Assembly: GCF_022965805.1 (NCBI RefSeq)
Contig: NC_133104.1
Coordinates: 40,902,682-40,966,681, forward strand
DNA from: Primulina eburnea
Lineage: Eukaryota > Streptophyta > Magnoliopsida > Lamiales > Gesneriaceae
Length of the DNA: 64,000 nucleotides
Reading direction: 5' to 3'
Shown: positions 35,408-45,677 of the stretch, piece by piece
How positions within the stretch are numbered: position 1 is the stretch's first letter
Layout of the letters: every line of letters begins with the position of its first letter
Translations under genes and position numbers: made by a program
Notes under the pieces: generated by a model
Databases searched by the model: none
Told to the model about the DNA's origin: nothing
What the model saw: the letters and a program-made list of their open reading frames with translations, nothing else

Positions 35408-37078
35408 GCTGAAAGAGATATGACCAGTGTTCTTTTTTTTTGGGTATTTCGTCATGTGCAATGCAGATTATATTCCTAGATTTTTTTTATATTCTATTTG
35501 TGGATTATATGAGATTTTGGTGAAGGTATCGGTATATTTGTTCTTTTTCTGCCATCATTGATCGAGTTTAACCATTGATAATGATGCATATTACGTGGAC
35601 TGTTTCTGTTACGAGCCAGAGACAATGCTGAAATTGCTGACCGGCTATATGTTTGTGTATACCCATTAATTCCAGTATTTAACTTCCTGCATTAGCTTTG
35701 GAAATGGAGTTTTAAACATGGGGCTTAACAGGTTCTATGATTATGGTACTATGAAAGGCAACATATTTGATCAAAATGAGTTTATTACTTATGCGGCAAA
35801 TTGTCTCTGTTTCTCCTATAGTCTTTCGACTCAGGATCGGAGACCAAGACTCCTTCAATTGGCTCAATATTCTCCTCCTCCTGAAATTGGAGCGCATTTT
35901 GCTCAAACAGTGTTATTATGCACTTTCTGATCATATTGCTTCAAACATTTATGTTATACTTGTTTCTTTGGTGGTTTTTTTCTGTTTGTTTGTATGCCAA
36001 TAAATCTTTGTACTTCTTTACAATTTTGTTTGAAAAAATCTGCCAATTCAAAGTTATGTAATACATCTAATTGAGTCTCTGTGTGTACTCTGTGTTGAAT
36101 CAATGGCCTTGAATTCAATCAGGTAACTCTGTTACTCCTTTTGGTTATTACCTTTCAAGAAGCTGCATTTGTTACTCTTCCAAACTTTAACACTACAAAT
36201 GAATTTTAGGCTTATTTGGAAGTCAATGACAATAATTGAAGCTGCATCACCCCTGATGGACGAGCTTTTATTCTAGAATTTTTGAGTATCTGTTTCGTTG
36301 ATATGTTATATGTAGGTGAACTGTTCCATAGCACGGAAAGTGGTGCAATTTCGTTCCTTTGGATTCCAAATTTGTTCTTTTGACCAGATTGTTATATATT
36401 GTCTTTTATGAATAAGAACCCTCAAGTTTTAGAAATGGTGTCTTGCAAACTCAATAAATAAATCAAGAAATGCCTCTATGTGTTTGTTGAATCAGAAGTG
36501 CTAAATTTTGGAAATATCATACACAAAAATATAATGTGGCATGTGGCCGCTTTGCATGGAGAGCGGAGACTGGTTGGAAGGATTGGAATGCAGGCATACT
36601 GTGCGTTTTCAATATAAATAGATGAAATAAAATTAAACAAATTTGCGGTTCGCTATCGTACTATATGAAGAACTTGGGTAGAATGTTGTATGCATGTGTA
36701 TTAATTTTTTGTGAAGCCTCGAACCTCAGAACAGATGTCTTCTCATTTCTTGTATTCGGAATGCGTAACAATGTGAAGTTGGGGTTGTGAATGTTATCAT
36801 TCATCTGCGTGAGAAATGTATATAAGCAAGATTTTCCCTATTGCTGTCTTTAATTATTTTTTGCTTTATTGTGATAAATGGAGACTCAAATGAAGCAAAT
36901 GTCTTGACATATTTCTGAGAAATACTACCCATAAGCGTGCATTATCATGAAAAAATAGTAGAAGTACAAACCCCATTTACATAAAAATCTTTATGGCTTC
37001 TGCAAACGGCCATATCCTTATTACAACCTAGTATGAAAATCAAGCAAACGTAACAATCTTGGTTATTCTAATGTCTCA
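35408..37078. other. RPL27 3' UTR and intergenic DNA
   Basis: The first few hundred bases include the RPL27 3' UTR. Several short frames (35712-36003) overlap in both strands and show no domain. Nothing else is recognisable up to the CYSTM stop codon. Confidence 0.35.
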
Positions 37079-37506
37079 TCAGAAGCACATGTCCAGACAG
37101 CAGCAGCAGCAAAGTCCAGCGAGACTGCGGGCATAGCAGAGGTCCAAAGTCAAGTGCTGGTATATTTTGACTAGAAGAATATGTCACATTATAGAGAGGT
37201 TGAGGATCTTACCATCCTTTCAAGAATCCATCTCCTCTGCTCTTGGTTTCCACGGGCACACGCTCTTTGTCGTGATCGTCCTTTCTAGGATAACCTATGG
37301 GTGGAGGAGCCATGACATAGGCGGTGTTCTGTGTTGCGGTGGAAGGATAGGAAGCTTGGAGACAAAAATAAGATATATAATCAGATAATAAGACACAGAG
37401 AACAGCAGCGTGATTTCATGATGTAGGTAAAATGAAACATTCATATAGCAACTGAAAAGATCATAAAACCCTTACCCGGAAGTTGGTTTTCATGGTTTGG
37501 ATTCAT
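37079..37506 (-). CDS. Cysteine-rich transmembrane module (CYSTM) protein
   Basis: Three short exons, 37506-37476, 37354-37213 and 37124-37079, join in phase to 72 residues; each is below the usual ORF size limit. The N terminus is Pro/Tyr-rich and hydrophilic (MNPNHENQLPASYPST, MAPPPIGYPRKDD). The C terminus is the diagnostic CYSTM module: RGDGFLKGC, then LAGLCCCCCLDMCF at the very end. CYSTM peptides are tail-anchored in membranes, often dimerise through the cysteines, and are induced by stress and pathogens in Arabidopsis. The splice pattern and stop are well supported. A Copia element begins only 82 bases upstream of the start codon, so the original promoter has been displaced. Confidence 0.88.
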
Positions 37507-37588
37507 GGTTCAGTGACGTAAAAGTCGCGCTTCCTTGTGCCGACACAAAAAATACGAGAAGAAATGGTGTTGATGATTAAATAATAAC

Positions 37589-38106
37589 TGTAAAGTTTCG
37601 AACCGATTCCTATCGATCGTTCTTGGACTTACGGGAAGAGCATGCACATGCAACACTCACACACTCCACGCAACGTAAAAGAAATTGCAAGAGTATTTAC
37701 GTGGTTCGACGGAATTCGTCTACGTCCACGGGAGGGCAATCAATCTTTATTTATCAACAACAATGAATTACAAAATACAGAGCTTGTTCGCTCAAGAAGA
37801 AGAGAAAAATGAACCCAGAAGCTTTTGACGACTACTCCGCTTCTCCTTGAGCTTCCTCTATTTTGTGTATCTCACTTCTCGGTGTAAGTCTTCTGTGAAG
37901 TTTTTTCTGTTATTCTCTCTTTAAGTATTCCATCCTTTTTCCCAACTTAACCGCAACTACTTCCACTGATTAATGCCAAGTCATTTTCCCTTGACAGTTG
38001 GGTCCCAAATCATTCATGACATGGTAGGTATGGTAGATCACTTAATCAATCGATAGTTGTGTTAGGTCCCTTATGTTGGTGCCAATTTGAGAGACACACC
38101 TTCACA
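37589..38106 (-). repeat. Copia 3' LTR (next to the CYSTM gene)
   Basis: 518 bp. Its downstream end in element sense points straight at the CYSTM start codon 82 bases away, so any LTR-driven transcript would read into that gene. Confidence 0.95.
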
Positions 38107-38156
38107 AATCTCCACCTTGTCTTCAAGATTGGCTACTCTCCATTTTCCACCCTTTT

Positions 38157-41100
38157 CTATTCCTGAGGTACCGCATTGATCAAGTTCAAGCAATATCTGA
38201 ACTTGACCATAGGCAGTGGTTTTGTTAGCATGTCTGCGGGGTTGTCATCCGTTGCTATCTTTTCAAGTTTTATCTCTCCTTTAGAGATAATATCCCTTAC
38301 ATAATGCAGCTTGACATCAATATGTTTTGAACGCTCATGGAATACTTGGTGCTTTGACAAGTGTATAGCACTTTGGTTATCACAGTTCACTACAATCTGT
38401 TCTTGTTGAACTCCCAACTCTGCTATCAGTCCTTTCAACCAGATGGCCTCCTTAACAGCCTCCGTGACAGCTATGAACTCTGCCTCAGTTGTTGATAGGG
38501 CTACCACAGATTGTAGTGAAGCTTTCCAGCTTATGGCAGTGCCATAAAGTGTGAAAACGTATCCTGTTATGGATTTTCTTGTATCTAAGTTCCCGGCAAA
38601 GTCTGAGTCAACATATCCTTCCAGCGGTTGTGTTGAGTTTTCATGCTGATTTTTAAACATCAGTCCCATATTCAATGTTCCTCTCAAGTACCTCAATGTC
38701 CATTTTAATGCTTCCCAATGATTTTCCCCTGGATCAGCCATAAATCTGGAAATCAAGCTTATTGCATGTGCTAAGTCGGGTCGAGTGCATACCATACCGT
38801 ACATGATGCTTCCTACTCCATTTGCATATGGAATATTCATCATTTTCATCCTTTCTTCTGCACTTGTTGGTGACTGTACCACAGAGAGTTTAAAGTGTTG
38901 TCCGAGAGGTGTAATTGCTGCCTTAGCCTCATGCATATTGAACCGTTTTAGCACTTTCTTTATGTATGATTCTTGGCATAAAAACAGGCTTTTGCATTCC
39001 CTTTTCCTAGTAATTTCCATTCCTAGAATTCTCTTGGCATTTCCCAAGTCCTTCATTTCGAATTCTGAGCCAAGCTGTTGTTTTAGTGTTTGTATTTCCG
39101 ATTTGCTCACACTTGCTATGAGCATATCGTCAACATATAATAGGAGGTAAATCATCACACCATTTTCTTCTCTTTTGAAATAAACACAGCTGTCATAGCT
39201 GCTTCTTTTAAAGCTTATTCTTGACATGAATTCATCGAATCGCTTATACCATTGCCTTGGGCTTTGTTTCAGCCCATAAAGTGATTTTTTCAGAAGGCAA
39301 ACCTTCTGTTCAGACCCTTTTATTTGTAGTCCCTTTGGTTTGTCCATATATATGATCTCTTCAAGTTCTCCATGAAGGAAGGCTGTTTTTACATCGAGTT
39401 GTTCAAGTTCCATATCCAAGTGAGCTACCAAGGCAAGTATTATTCTTATGGAACAGTGCTTGACCACCGGGGAAAAGATCTCATTGAAGTCTAATCCTTC
39501 CTTTTGGGAGTATCCTTTTGCAACTAACCTTGCCTTGTACTTAACATTTTCTGTCCCTGGCAAGCCTTCTTTTAGTTTGTATATCCATTTACACCCAAGT
39601 ACTCTTTGTCCCTTTGGTCTATCCACTAGTTGCCATGTGTTGTTTTTCATGAGAGAATTTATTTCTTCATCCATGGCAGCTTGCCAATTTTCTTTGTCTT
39701 TGCATGTGACAGCTTCTTCATAGTTTGATGGCTCAATAAACTCCACCTTTTCAGCTACAGTGAGAGCATACCATGTCAGGTCCGCATGAGCATATCTTTG
39801 TGGGGGTCTTACCTCTCTTCTTGTTCTGTCTTTGGCTAAGGTATAAGTTTGAAGTTCATGGTTTGGTGGATCATTTTCTGCTGTCTGTATCTGAGTTTCA
39901 ATGAGACCATCAGCTTCCTTTTGAGGAAAGTTATTGTTGGTCTCCACCTCAATTTGTGTTTGATGTTGGCCTTTATCCATGGCAGTATACTCATGTTTCA
40001 GTTTATATCCCATCTTGCCTTCATCAAAAATGATATCCCTGGTATTGAAGCATCTCGGTCCAGTGGCTTCTAAATTCCATACCTTATATCCTTTGACTCC
40101 ATCTGGATAACCTATAAAGATACATCTCAAGGCCCTTGCATCAAGTTTGTCTTGTTTTACATGAGCATATCCTAGACAGCCAAATACTCGAAGATGTGAG
40201 TATTCTGATGGGGTTCCTGTCCAAAGTTCCATTGGTGTTTTAAAATTGATTGCACTTGAGGGACATCGATTGATCAGATAACAAGCTGTATGAATAGCTT
40301 CTCCCCAAAATGATTTTGGAAGTCCTGCACTTATAATCATGCATCTGACACGTTCTAGCGAAGTGCGATTCATTCTTTCTGCTACCCCGTTTTGTTGTGG
40401 ATTACCAGCAACTGTTCTGTGTCTAGTAATCCCCTTCAATCTACATATCTCCTTAAATGTTTCTGAGAAAAACTCCAGCCCATTATCTGTTCGAAGATGT
40501 TTAAGCTTTAGGTCCATTTTGTTTTCTGTAGCTTGTAACCATTCTTTAAATTTCATGGCAGCTTCATCCTTTGTCTTTAATACGTACACCCAAAGTCTCC
40601 TTGTATAATCATCTACTATGGACATGAAGTACCTTCCTCCCCCATGCGTTGCTGTTTTTGATGGCCCCCAAAGGTCCGAATGAACATATTCTAAGGGCCT
40701 GGATGTCGTGTGTTTCCCTTGGCCAAACTGAACTTTCTTAGCTTTTCCTAGTACGCAATTCTCACAGAATTCCAAGCCTTGAATTTCATCTCCGCACAAT
40801 AGATTTTCCTTGGACAATTGCATCAGTCCCTTTTCACCCACATGGCCTAGCCTTAGGTGCCAAAGGCTAGCTTTGTTTGCTGTCTGCTGTGCCATAGCAG
40901 CTCCTCCAACAACCGTGTTTCCTTGTAATACATACAGGGAGTTTGTCTTGATAGCTTTCATGACAGCTAGAGATCCCTTCATTACTTTCATAGTTCCATT
41001 CTCAGATTTGAACGTGAGACCATCACTGTCAAGTGTTCCGAGAGATATTAGATTTCTTTTCAATTCGGGAACATACCTTACTTGAGTTAGAAGCCTATCT

Positions 41101-42101
41101 TGTCCATCGTACATCCTTAATCTGATGGAACCTGAGCCTTTTATTCTACATGGTTTGTTGTTTCCCAGTAGCACAAGCCCTTCATCTGCCTCAATCAAGT
41201 TTTCGAACCATGATTTTGTAGGACACATATGGAAAGTACATCCCGAATCAAGAATCCAGTCAGTGTTGGGATCTTGATTCGAGATCATGAGGGCTTCCGC
41301 TGATTCATAGCCATCTGATGCTATGGCAGCCTCACCATTTGTGTGAGATCTTTCTTGTGGCTTCCTATTCTTGTCAGGGCAATTCCTCTTAAAGTGTCCT
41401 TCTCGATGGCAATTGAAGCACTTGAGTCTAGGCTGGCTCTTTGATCGGGGTCTGTTTCTTGGCCCCTTTTGTATTCTTTTCTCTGTCCTACCTCGAACAT
41501 GGAGCATTTCTCCCTGAGATTCTGTTGAGTTCTGGTGCCTCTTCTGAAGTTCTTTTGCTTGGATTGCTGATAGAACTTCTTCCAGCGAGATTGATCTTTC
41601 CCTTCCATACAACATTGCCTCTTTGAAATTTTCATACGGATGTGGAAGGGAATTCAACAGAAACAGAGCTTTATCTTCTTCCTCAAGTTTAATTTCAATG
41701 TTGTCCAAATCGTCCAGGATTTTGTTGAACTCGTCAATTTGATCCAAGATGCTTTTATCCTCTTTGATCTTGAACGAGTACAGCCGTTGTTTTATATATA
41801 AACGATTGGCCAGGGATTTAGTCATGTACAGCTTCTCCAACTTGTTCCATATTGCTTCTGCCGTCTTCTCCTTCGAGACTTCTCGAAGAACTTTATCCCC
41901 AAGACTAAGGATTATTGCACTGTGAGCCTTTTCCAAGATTGATGCCTTTTCTGTATCCTTCAGTGTTGTTGCCATGTTCTCTTCACCGGTCAACGCTTCG
42001 ATCAGTCCTTGTTGTACCAAGATCGCACGCATCTTGATCCTCCACAAGCCGAAGTCGTTTTTCCCAGAGAATTTCTCGATGTCGAATTTCAACGAACCCA
42101 T
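38157..42101 (-). CDS. Copia gag-pol polyprotein
   Basis: One uninterrupted frame of 1,314 residues from ATG at 42101 (MGSLKFDIEKFSGKNDFGLW). Order: gag; zinc knuckle CFNCHREGHFKRNC; aspartic protease with ILDSGCTFHM; GAG-pre-integrase; integrase with HSDLWGPS, SIVDDYTRRLW and DNGLEF; reverse transcriptase with NVKYKARLVAKGYSQ and YLLLYVDDMLIA; RNase H with GYVDSDFAGN and LSTTEAEF. This is the Copia order (integrase before reverse transcriptase). Upstream TTG is not used because ATG gives the family N terminus. No stop or frameshift is seen, so it could be autonomous. Confidence 0.96.
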   Translation of the reverse strand: MGSLKFDIEKFSGKNDFGLWRIKMRAILVQQGLIEALTGEENMATTLKDTEKASILEKAHSAIILSLGDKVLREVSKEKTAEAIWNKLEKLYMTKSLANRLYIKQRLYSFKIKEDKSILDQIDEFNKILDDLDNIEIKLEEEDKALFLLNSLPHPYENFKEAMLYGRERSISLEEVLSAIQAKELQKRHQNSTESQGEMLHVRGRTEKRIQKGPRNRPRSKSQPRLKCFNCHREGHFKRNCPDKNRKPQERSHTNGEAAIASDGYESAEALMISNQDPNTDWILDSGCTFHMCPTKSWFENLIEADEGLVLLGNNKPCRIKGSGSIRLRMYDGQDRLLTQVRYVPELKRNLISLGTLDSDGLTFKSENGTMKVMKGSLAVMKAIKTNSLYVLQGNTVVGGAAMAQQTANKASLWHLRLGHVGEKGLMQLSKENLLCGDEIQGLEFCENCVLGKAKKVQFGQGKHTTSRPLEYVHSDLWGPSKTATHGGGRYFMSIVDDYTRRLWVYVLKTKDEAAMKFKEWLQATENKMDLKLKHLRTDNGLEFFSETFKEICRLKGITRHRTVAGNPQQNGVAERMNRTSLERVRCMIISAGLPKSFWGEAIHTACYLINRCPSSAINFKTPMELWTGTPSEYSHLRVFGCLGYAHVKQDKLDARALRCIFIGYPDGVKGYKVWNLEATGPRCFNTRDIIFDEGKMGYKLKHEYTAMDKGQHQTQIEVETNNNFPQKEADGLIETQIQTAENDPPNHELQTYTLAKDRTRREVRPPQRYAHADLTWYALTVAEKVEFIEPSNYEEAVTCKDKENWQAAMDEEINSLMKNNTWQLVDRPKGQRVLGCKWIYKLKEGLPGTENVKYKARLVAKGYSQKEGLDFNEIFSPVVKHCSIRIILALVAHLDMELEQLDVKTAFLHGELEEIIYMDKPKGLQIKGSEQKVCLLKKSLYGLKQSPRQWYKRFDEFMSRISFKRSSYDSCVYFKREENGVMIYLLLYVDDMLIASVSKSEIQTLKQQLGSEFEMKDLGNAKRILGMEITRKRECKSLFLCQESYIKKVLKRFNMHEAKAAITPLGQHFKLSVVQSPTSAEERMKMMNIPYANGVGSIMYGMVCTRPDLAHAISLISRFMADPGENHWEALKWTLRYLRGTLNMGLMFKNQHENSTQPLEGYVDSDFAGNLDTRKSITGYVFTLYGTAISWKASLQSVVALSTTEAEFIAVTEAVKEAIWLKGLIAELGVQQEQIVVNCDNQSAIHLSKHQVFHERSKHIDVKLHYVRDIISKGEIKLEKIATDDNPADMLTKPLPMVKFRYCLNLINAVPQE

Positions 42102-42134
42102 TCTTCCCAACGTGTTCCCACAGACGGCGCCACT

Positions 42135-42652
42135 TGTAAAGTTTCGAATCGATTCCTATCGATCGTTCTTGGACTTACGGGAATAGCATGCACATGCAAC
42201 ACTCACACACTCCACGCAACGTAAAAGAAATTGCAAGAGTATTTACGTGGTTCGACGGAATTCGTCTACGTCCACGGGAGGGCAACCAATCTTTATTTAT
42301 CAACAACAATGAATTACAAAATACAGAGCTTGTTCGCTCAAGAAGAAGAGAAAAATGAACCCAGAAGCTTTTGACGACTACTCTGCTTCTCCTTGAGCTT
42401 CCTCTATTTTGTGTATCTCACTTCTCGGTGTAAGTCTTCTGTGAAGTTTTTTCTGTTATTCTCTCTTTAAGTATTCCATCCTTTTTCCCAACTTAACCGC
42501 AACTACTTCCACTGATTAATGCCAAGTCATTTTCCCTTGACAGTTGGGTCCCAAATCATTCATGACATGGTAGGTATGGTAGATCACTTAATCAATCGAT
42601 AGTTGTGTTAGGTCCCTTATGTTGGTGCCAATTTGAGAGACACACCTTCACA
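42135..42652 (-). repeat. Copia 5' LTR
   Basis: 518 bp, same length as its partner. Visible differences are AATCGATT versus AACCGATT, GAATAGC versus GAAGAGC, GGCAACC versus GGCAATC and CTCTGC versus CTCCGC. Confidence 0.95.
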
Positions 42653-42657
42653 ATAAC

Positions 42658-42800
42658 GCTACGATGTATGTGTTTATATATAGATATCCTGTATTTGTTG
42701 TCAAGGATAAGTGACAAATTTTATGGGAAGAGTCCATGGCCATGGCGGACATATATAGGCTCTGAGTAGTTTTATAACGCGCACAAGGAAGAAAATTCTA
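42658..42800 (-). promoter_or_regulatory. Displaced core promoter of the CYSTM gene
   Basis: Minus-strand TATA-like CTATATATAA at 42674-42683 lies 17-26 bases before the retrotransposon insertion point. Without the element it would lie about 100 bases upstream of the CYSTM start codon, the usual distance. The insertion therefore hit close to the expected transcription start. Confidence 0.55.
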
Positions 42801-43193
42801 TCCCAAAGCGTGTGTGTACATGTGGATTATTGGTGACATTTTCTTCGGGGATTCGTTCAATGGGTTGTTCCTACATGTGAATTTATCTAAGCTTGCAACC
42901 CAACAAAAGTATTACGGAATATAGACTTCACAATATGAATCTTATGGATTAAGGTTCCTAGTTCCTTGTAGACACAATCTCTTTTGGCTTTTAAGATTCG
43001 TGGAAAGTTCACGTGCATGCATGCTTCCAGTGTTATATCGATTTTGCAGTTAATTGTTCATTTGTTTGGATAATGTAATACAAAATGCAGCAAATCATTT
43101 GTAACAAATCTTATTCTGAAATCCAGCCAATAGATAAAGGATTTGATAGTTAACATTTGCTCATTCCAAAATTCAGTTATGGTATATATTATC

Positions 43194-43336
43194 ATGAGAC
43201 CGTCTCACGGATACTGATCTGTGAGACGGGTCAACCCTACCCATATTCACAATAAAAAGTGATATTTTTTCATGGATGACCCAAATAAAAGACTCGTCTC
43301 ACAAATATGACCCGTGAGACCGTCTCACTCAGGTTT
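43194..43336 (-). repeat. GAGACGG-family repeat, minus copy
   Basis: From ATGAGACCGTCTCACGG to CGTCTCACTCAGGTTTTTACC; the centre is shortened compared with a full copy. Confidence 0.9.
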
Positions 43337-43354
43337 TTACCTATTATCAATGAG

Positions 43355-43530
43355 TAGGTGTCTTATGAGACAGTATCACGAATTTTTATATGTGAGACGA
43401 GTCAACCCTACCGATATTCACAATAAAAAGTAATACTCTTTGCATAAAAAATAATATTTTTTCATTGATGACCAAAATAAAATATTTGTTTCACAAAATA
43501 CGGCCAATGAGATCGTTTCACACAATTTTT
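43355..43530 (-). repeat. GAGACGG-family repeat, second minus copy in tandem
   Basis: Same orientation, about 20 bases after its neighbour. It runs from TCTTATGAGACAGTATCACG to GATCGTTTCACACAATTTTTTG and is more diverged. Confidence 0.87.
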
Positions 43531-43946
43531 TGTCATTATCAATTGTACTTGTAAATATCGACTAACATTCATGGTCATCAAACACGAGTTTCCTATTTTA
43601 CCATCATGGTTAAGTAAATGTAATAATAATAACAATGGTAAAAAAGATGGATAAGTAGATGGACAAGTGATATTGGTCATATGTTTAGTCGGCTGGTTGG
43701 GTATCAATGATTTCGGCATAATTTGAGTATAATAATATTCATTTTTAGTTTTATATATTTATTTTTTTTATGATTTTAATTATCTATATTGTAAAAATTC
43801 AATTTTAATCCACTATCTTTAATTTTTACAATATTAGTTTTTTTCAATATGAAAACAATGTGCGGCTGATATCTACATTCCGATAAATGACTAAATCTGA
43901 CAAAAAAAATGAAAAATATATGATTAAAATTCAAATTTTGACAATA

Positions 43947-45341
43947 AATTCTTTTCAACACTTCAAATCTATTTTTTATATATATTAAAATGATTTTTTC
44001 ATGATTTTTTAAATTCTTTTCAACACTTCAAATCTATTTTTTATATATATTAAAAATACTTACCATTGATTATATAAATTTAATATATTATTAATATAAG
44101 TTTTATATAATTTTAAATTAAAATTATTTAATAATTAATATAATATGGTATCTTTCACTTAAAAATTTCTATATGAAACTATTCAAGCATTGACGAATAT
44201 AAGAGTAAAAAAAATATAAGAGTAAAAATATAAGAGTAAAAAGATAAAAAAAATATAAGAGTAAAAATGATTTTTTCATGATTTTTTAAATTCTTTTCAA
44301 CACTTCAAATCTATTTTTTATATATATTAAAAATACTTACCATTGATTATATAAATTTAATATATTATTAATATAAGTTTTTTCATGATTTTTTAAATTC
44401 TTTTCAACACTTCAAATCTATTTTTTATATATATTAAAAATACTTACCATTGATTATATAAATTTAATATATTATTAATATAAGTTTTATATAATTTTAA
44501 ATTAAAATTATTTAATAATTAATATAATATGGTATCTTTCACTTAAAAATTTATATATGAAACTATTCAAGCATTGACGAATATAAGAGTAAAAAAAATA
44601 TAAGAGTAAAAATATAAGAGTAAAAAGATAAAAAAAATATAAGAGTAAAAATGATTTTTTCATGATTTTTTAAATTCTTTTCAACACTTCAAATCTATTT
44701 TTTATATATATTAAAAATACTTACCATTGATTATATAAATTTAATATATTATTAATATAAGTTTTTTCATGATTTTTTAAATTCTTTTCAACACTTCAAA
44801 TCTATTTTTTATATATATTAAAAATACTTACCATTGATTATATAAATTTAATATATTATTAATATAAGTTTTATATAATTTTAAATTAAAATTATTTAAT
44901 AATTAATATAATATGGTATCTTTCACTTAAAAATTTCTATATGAAACTATTCAAGCATTGACGAATATAAGAGTAAAAAAAATATAAGAGTAAAAATATA
45001 AGAGTAAAAAGATAAAAAAAATATAAGAGTAAAAATGATTTTTTCATGATTTTTTAAATTCTTTTCAACACTTCAAATCTATTTTTTATATATATTAAAA
45101 ATACTTACCATTGATTATATAAATTTAATATATTATTAATATAAGTTTTTTCATGATTTTTTAAATTCTTTTCAACACTTCAAATCTATTTTTTATATAT
45201 ATTAAAAATACTTACCATTGATTATATAAATTTAATATATTATTAATATAAGTTTTATATAATTTTAAATTAAAATTATTTAATAATTAATATAATATGG
45301 TATCTTTCACTTAAAAATTTCTATATGAAACTATTCAAGCA
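43947..45341. repeat. AT-rich tandem array, 384-bp higher-order unit
   Basis: The phrase CAAGCATTGACGAATATAAG begins at 44184, 44568 and 44952, and CAAGCAT again at 45336: exact 384-base steps. Each unit contains two copies of a ~108-base subunit (CATGATTTTTTAAATTCTTT to TTAATATATTATTAATATAA), a unique ~110-base part, and short TATAAGAGTAAAAA repeats. The copies are almost identical. About 3.6 units are present; composition is overwhelmingly A/T. Confidence 0.95.
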
Positions 45342-45677
45342 TGTGTGTGACACTGTGTGTAATATTTTTGCTCTGTTTTTATAGGAGATTTGAAGGTAAT
45401 ACGAATTTATTTGGGCCTTAACAATCTAAGTTTTAAGAAAAAATTTGATGCATTTCATACTTGTGAGTTTTGATACAAATAAAAGAGTGTTGAGATTAGG
45501 AATACTGTTTTCTTAATTCTTTTTTACTTGACTGTGATAAATGGAGACCCAATTGAAGCGAAGGCCCGGACAGCAGTGGTTATTTGTAAGTCTTAGCCAA
45601 ATGATTTGATACAACCTCCGCATTTAAGGTGTTCGACCATTTGCGCCATAGAAATTGACTGATTGTGCGGATGTTCG

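Larger units (their letters stand above)
37589..42652 (-). mobile_element. Complete Ty1/Copia retrotransposon (Tork-like)
   Basis: 5,064 bp flanked by the 5-bp target duplication ATAAC (37584-37588 and 42653-42657). Two 518-bp LTRs start TGTAAAG and end CTTCACA on the plus strand. In element sense (minus) a TGGCGCCGTCTGTGGG primer-site-like stretch follows the 5' LTR after two bases, and AAGGTGGAGATT, a typical Copia polypurine tract, precedes the 3' LTR. By eye the LTRs differ at only four positions, so the insertion is young. The single polyprotein frame is intact. Assignment to the Tork lineage rests on the gag start, which resembles Tnt1-type gag. Confidence 0.96.

Noticed and set aside
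38785..42224. Several plus-strand frames inside the Copia element
   Set aside because: All lie opposite the intact polyprotein frame and show no independent domain.
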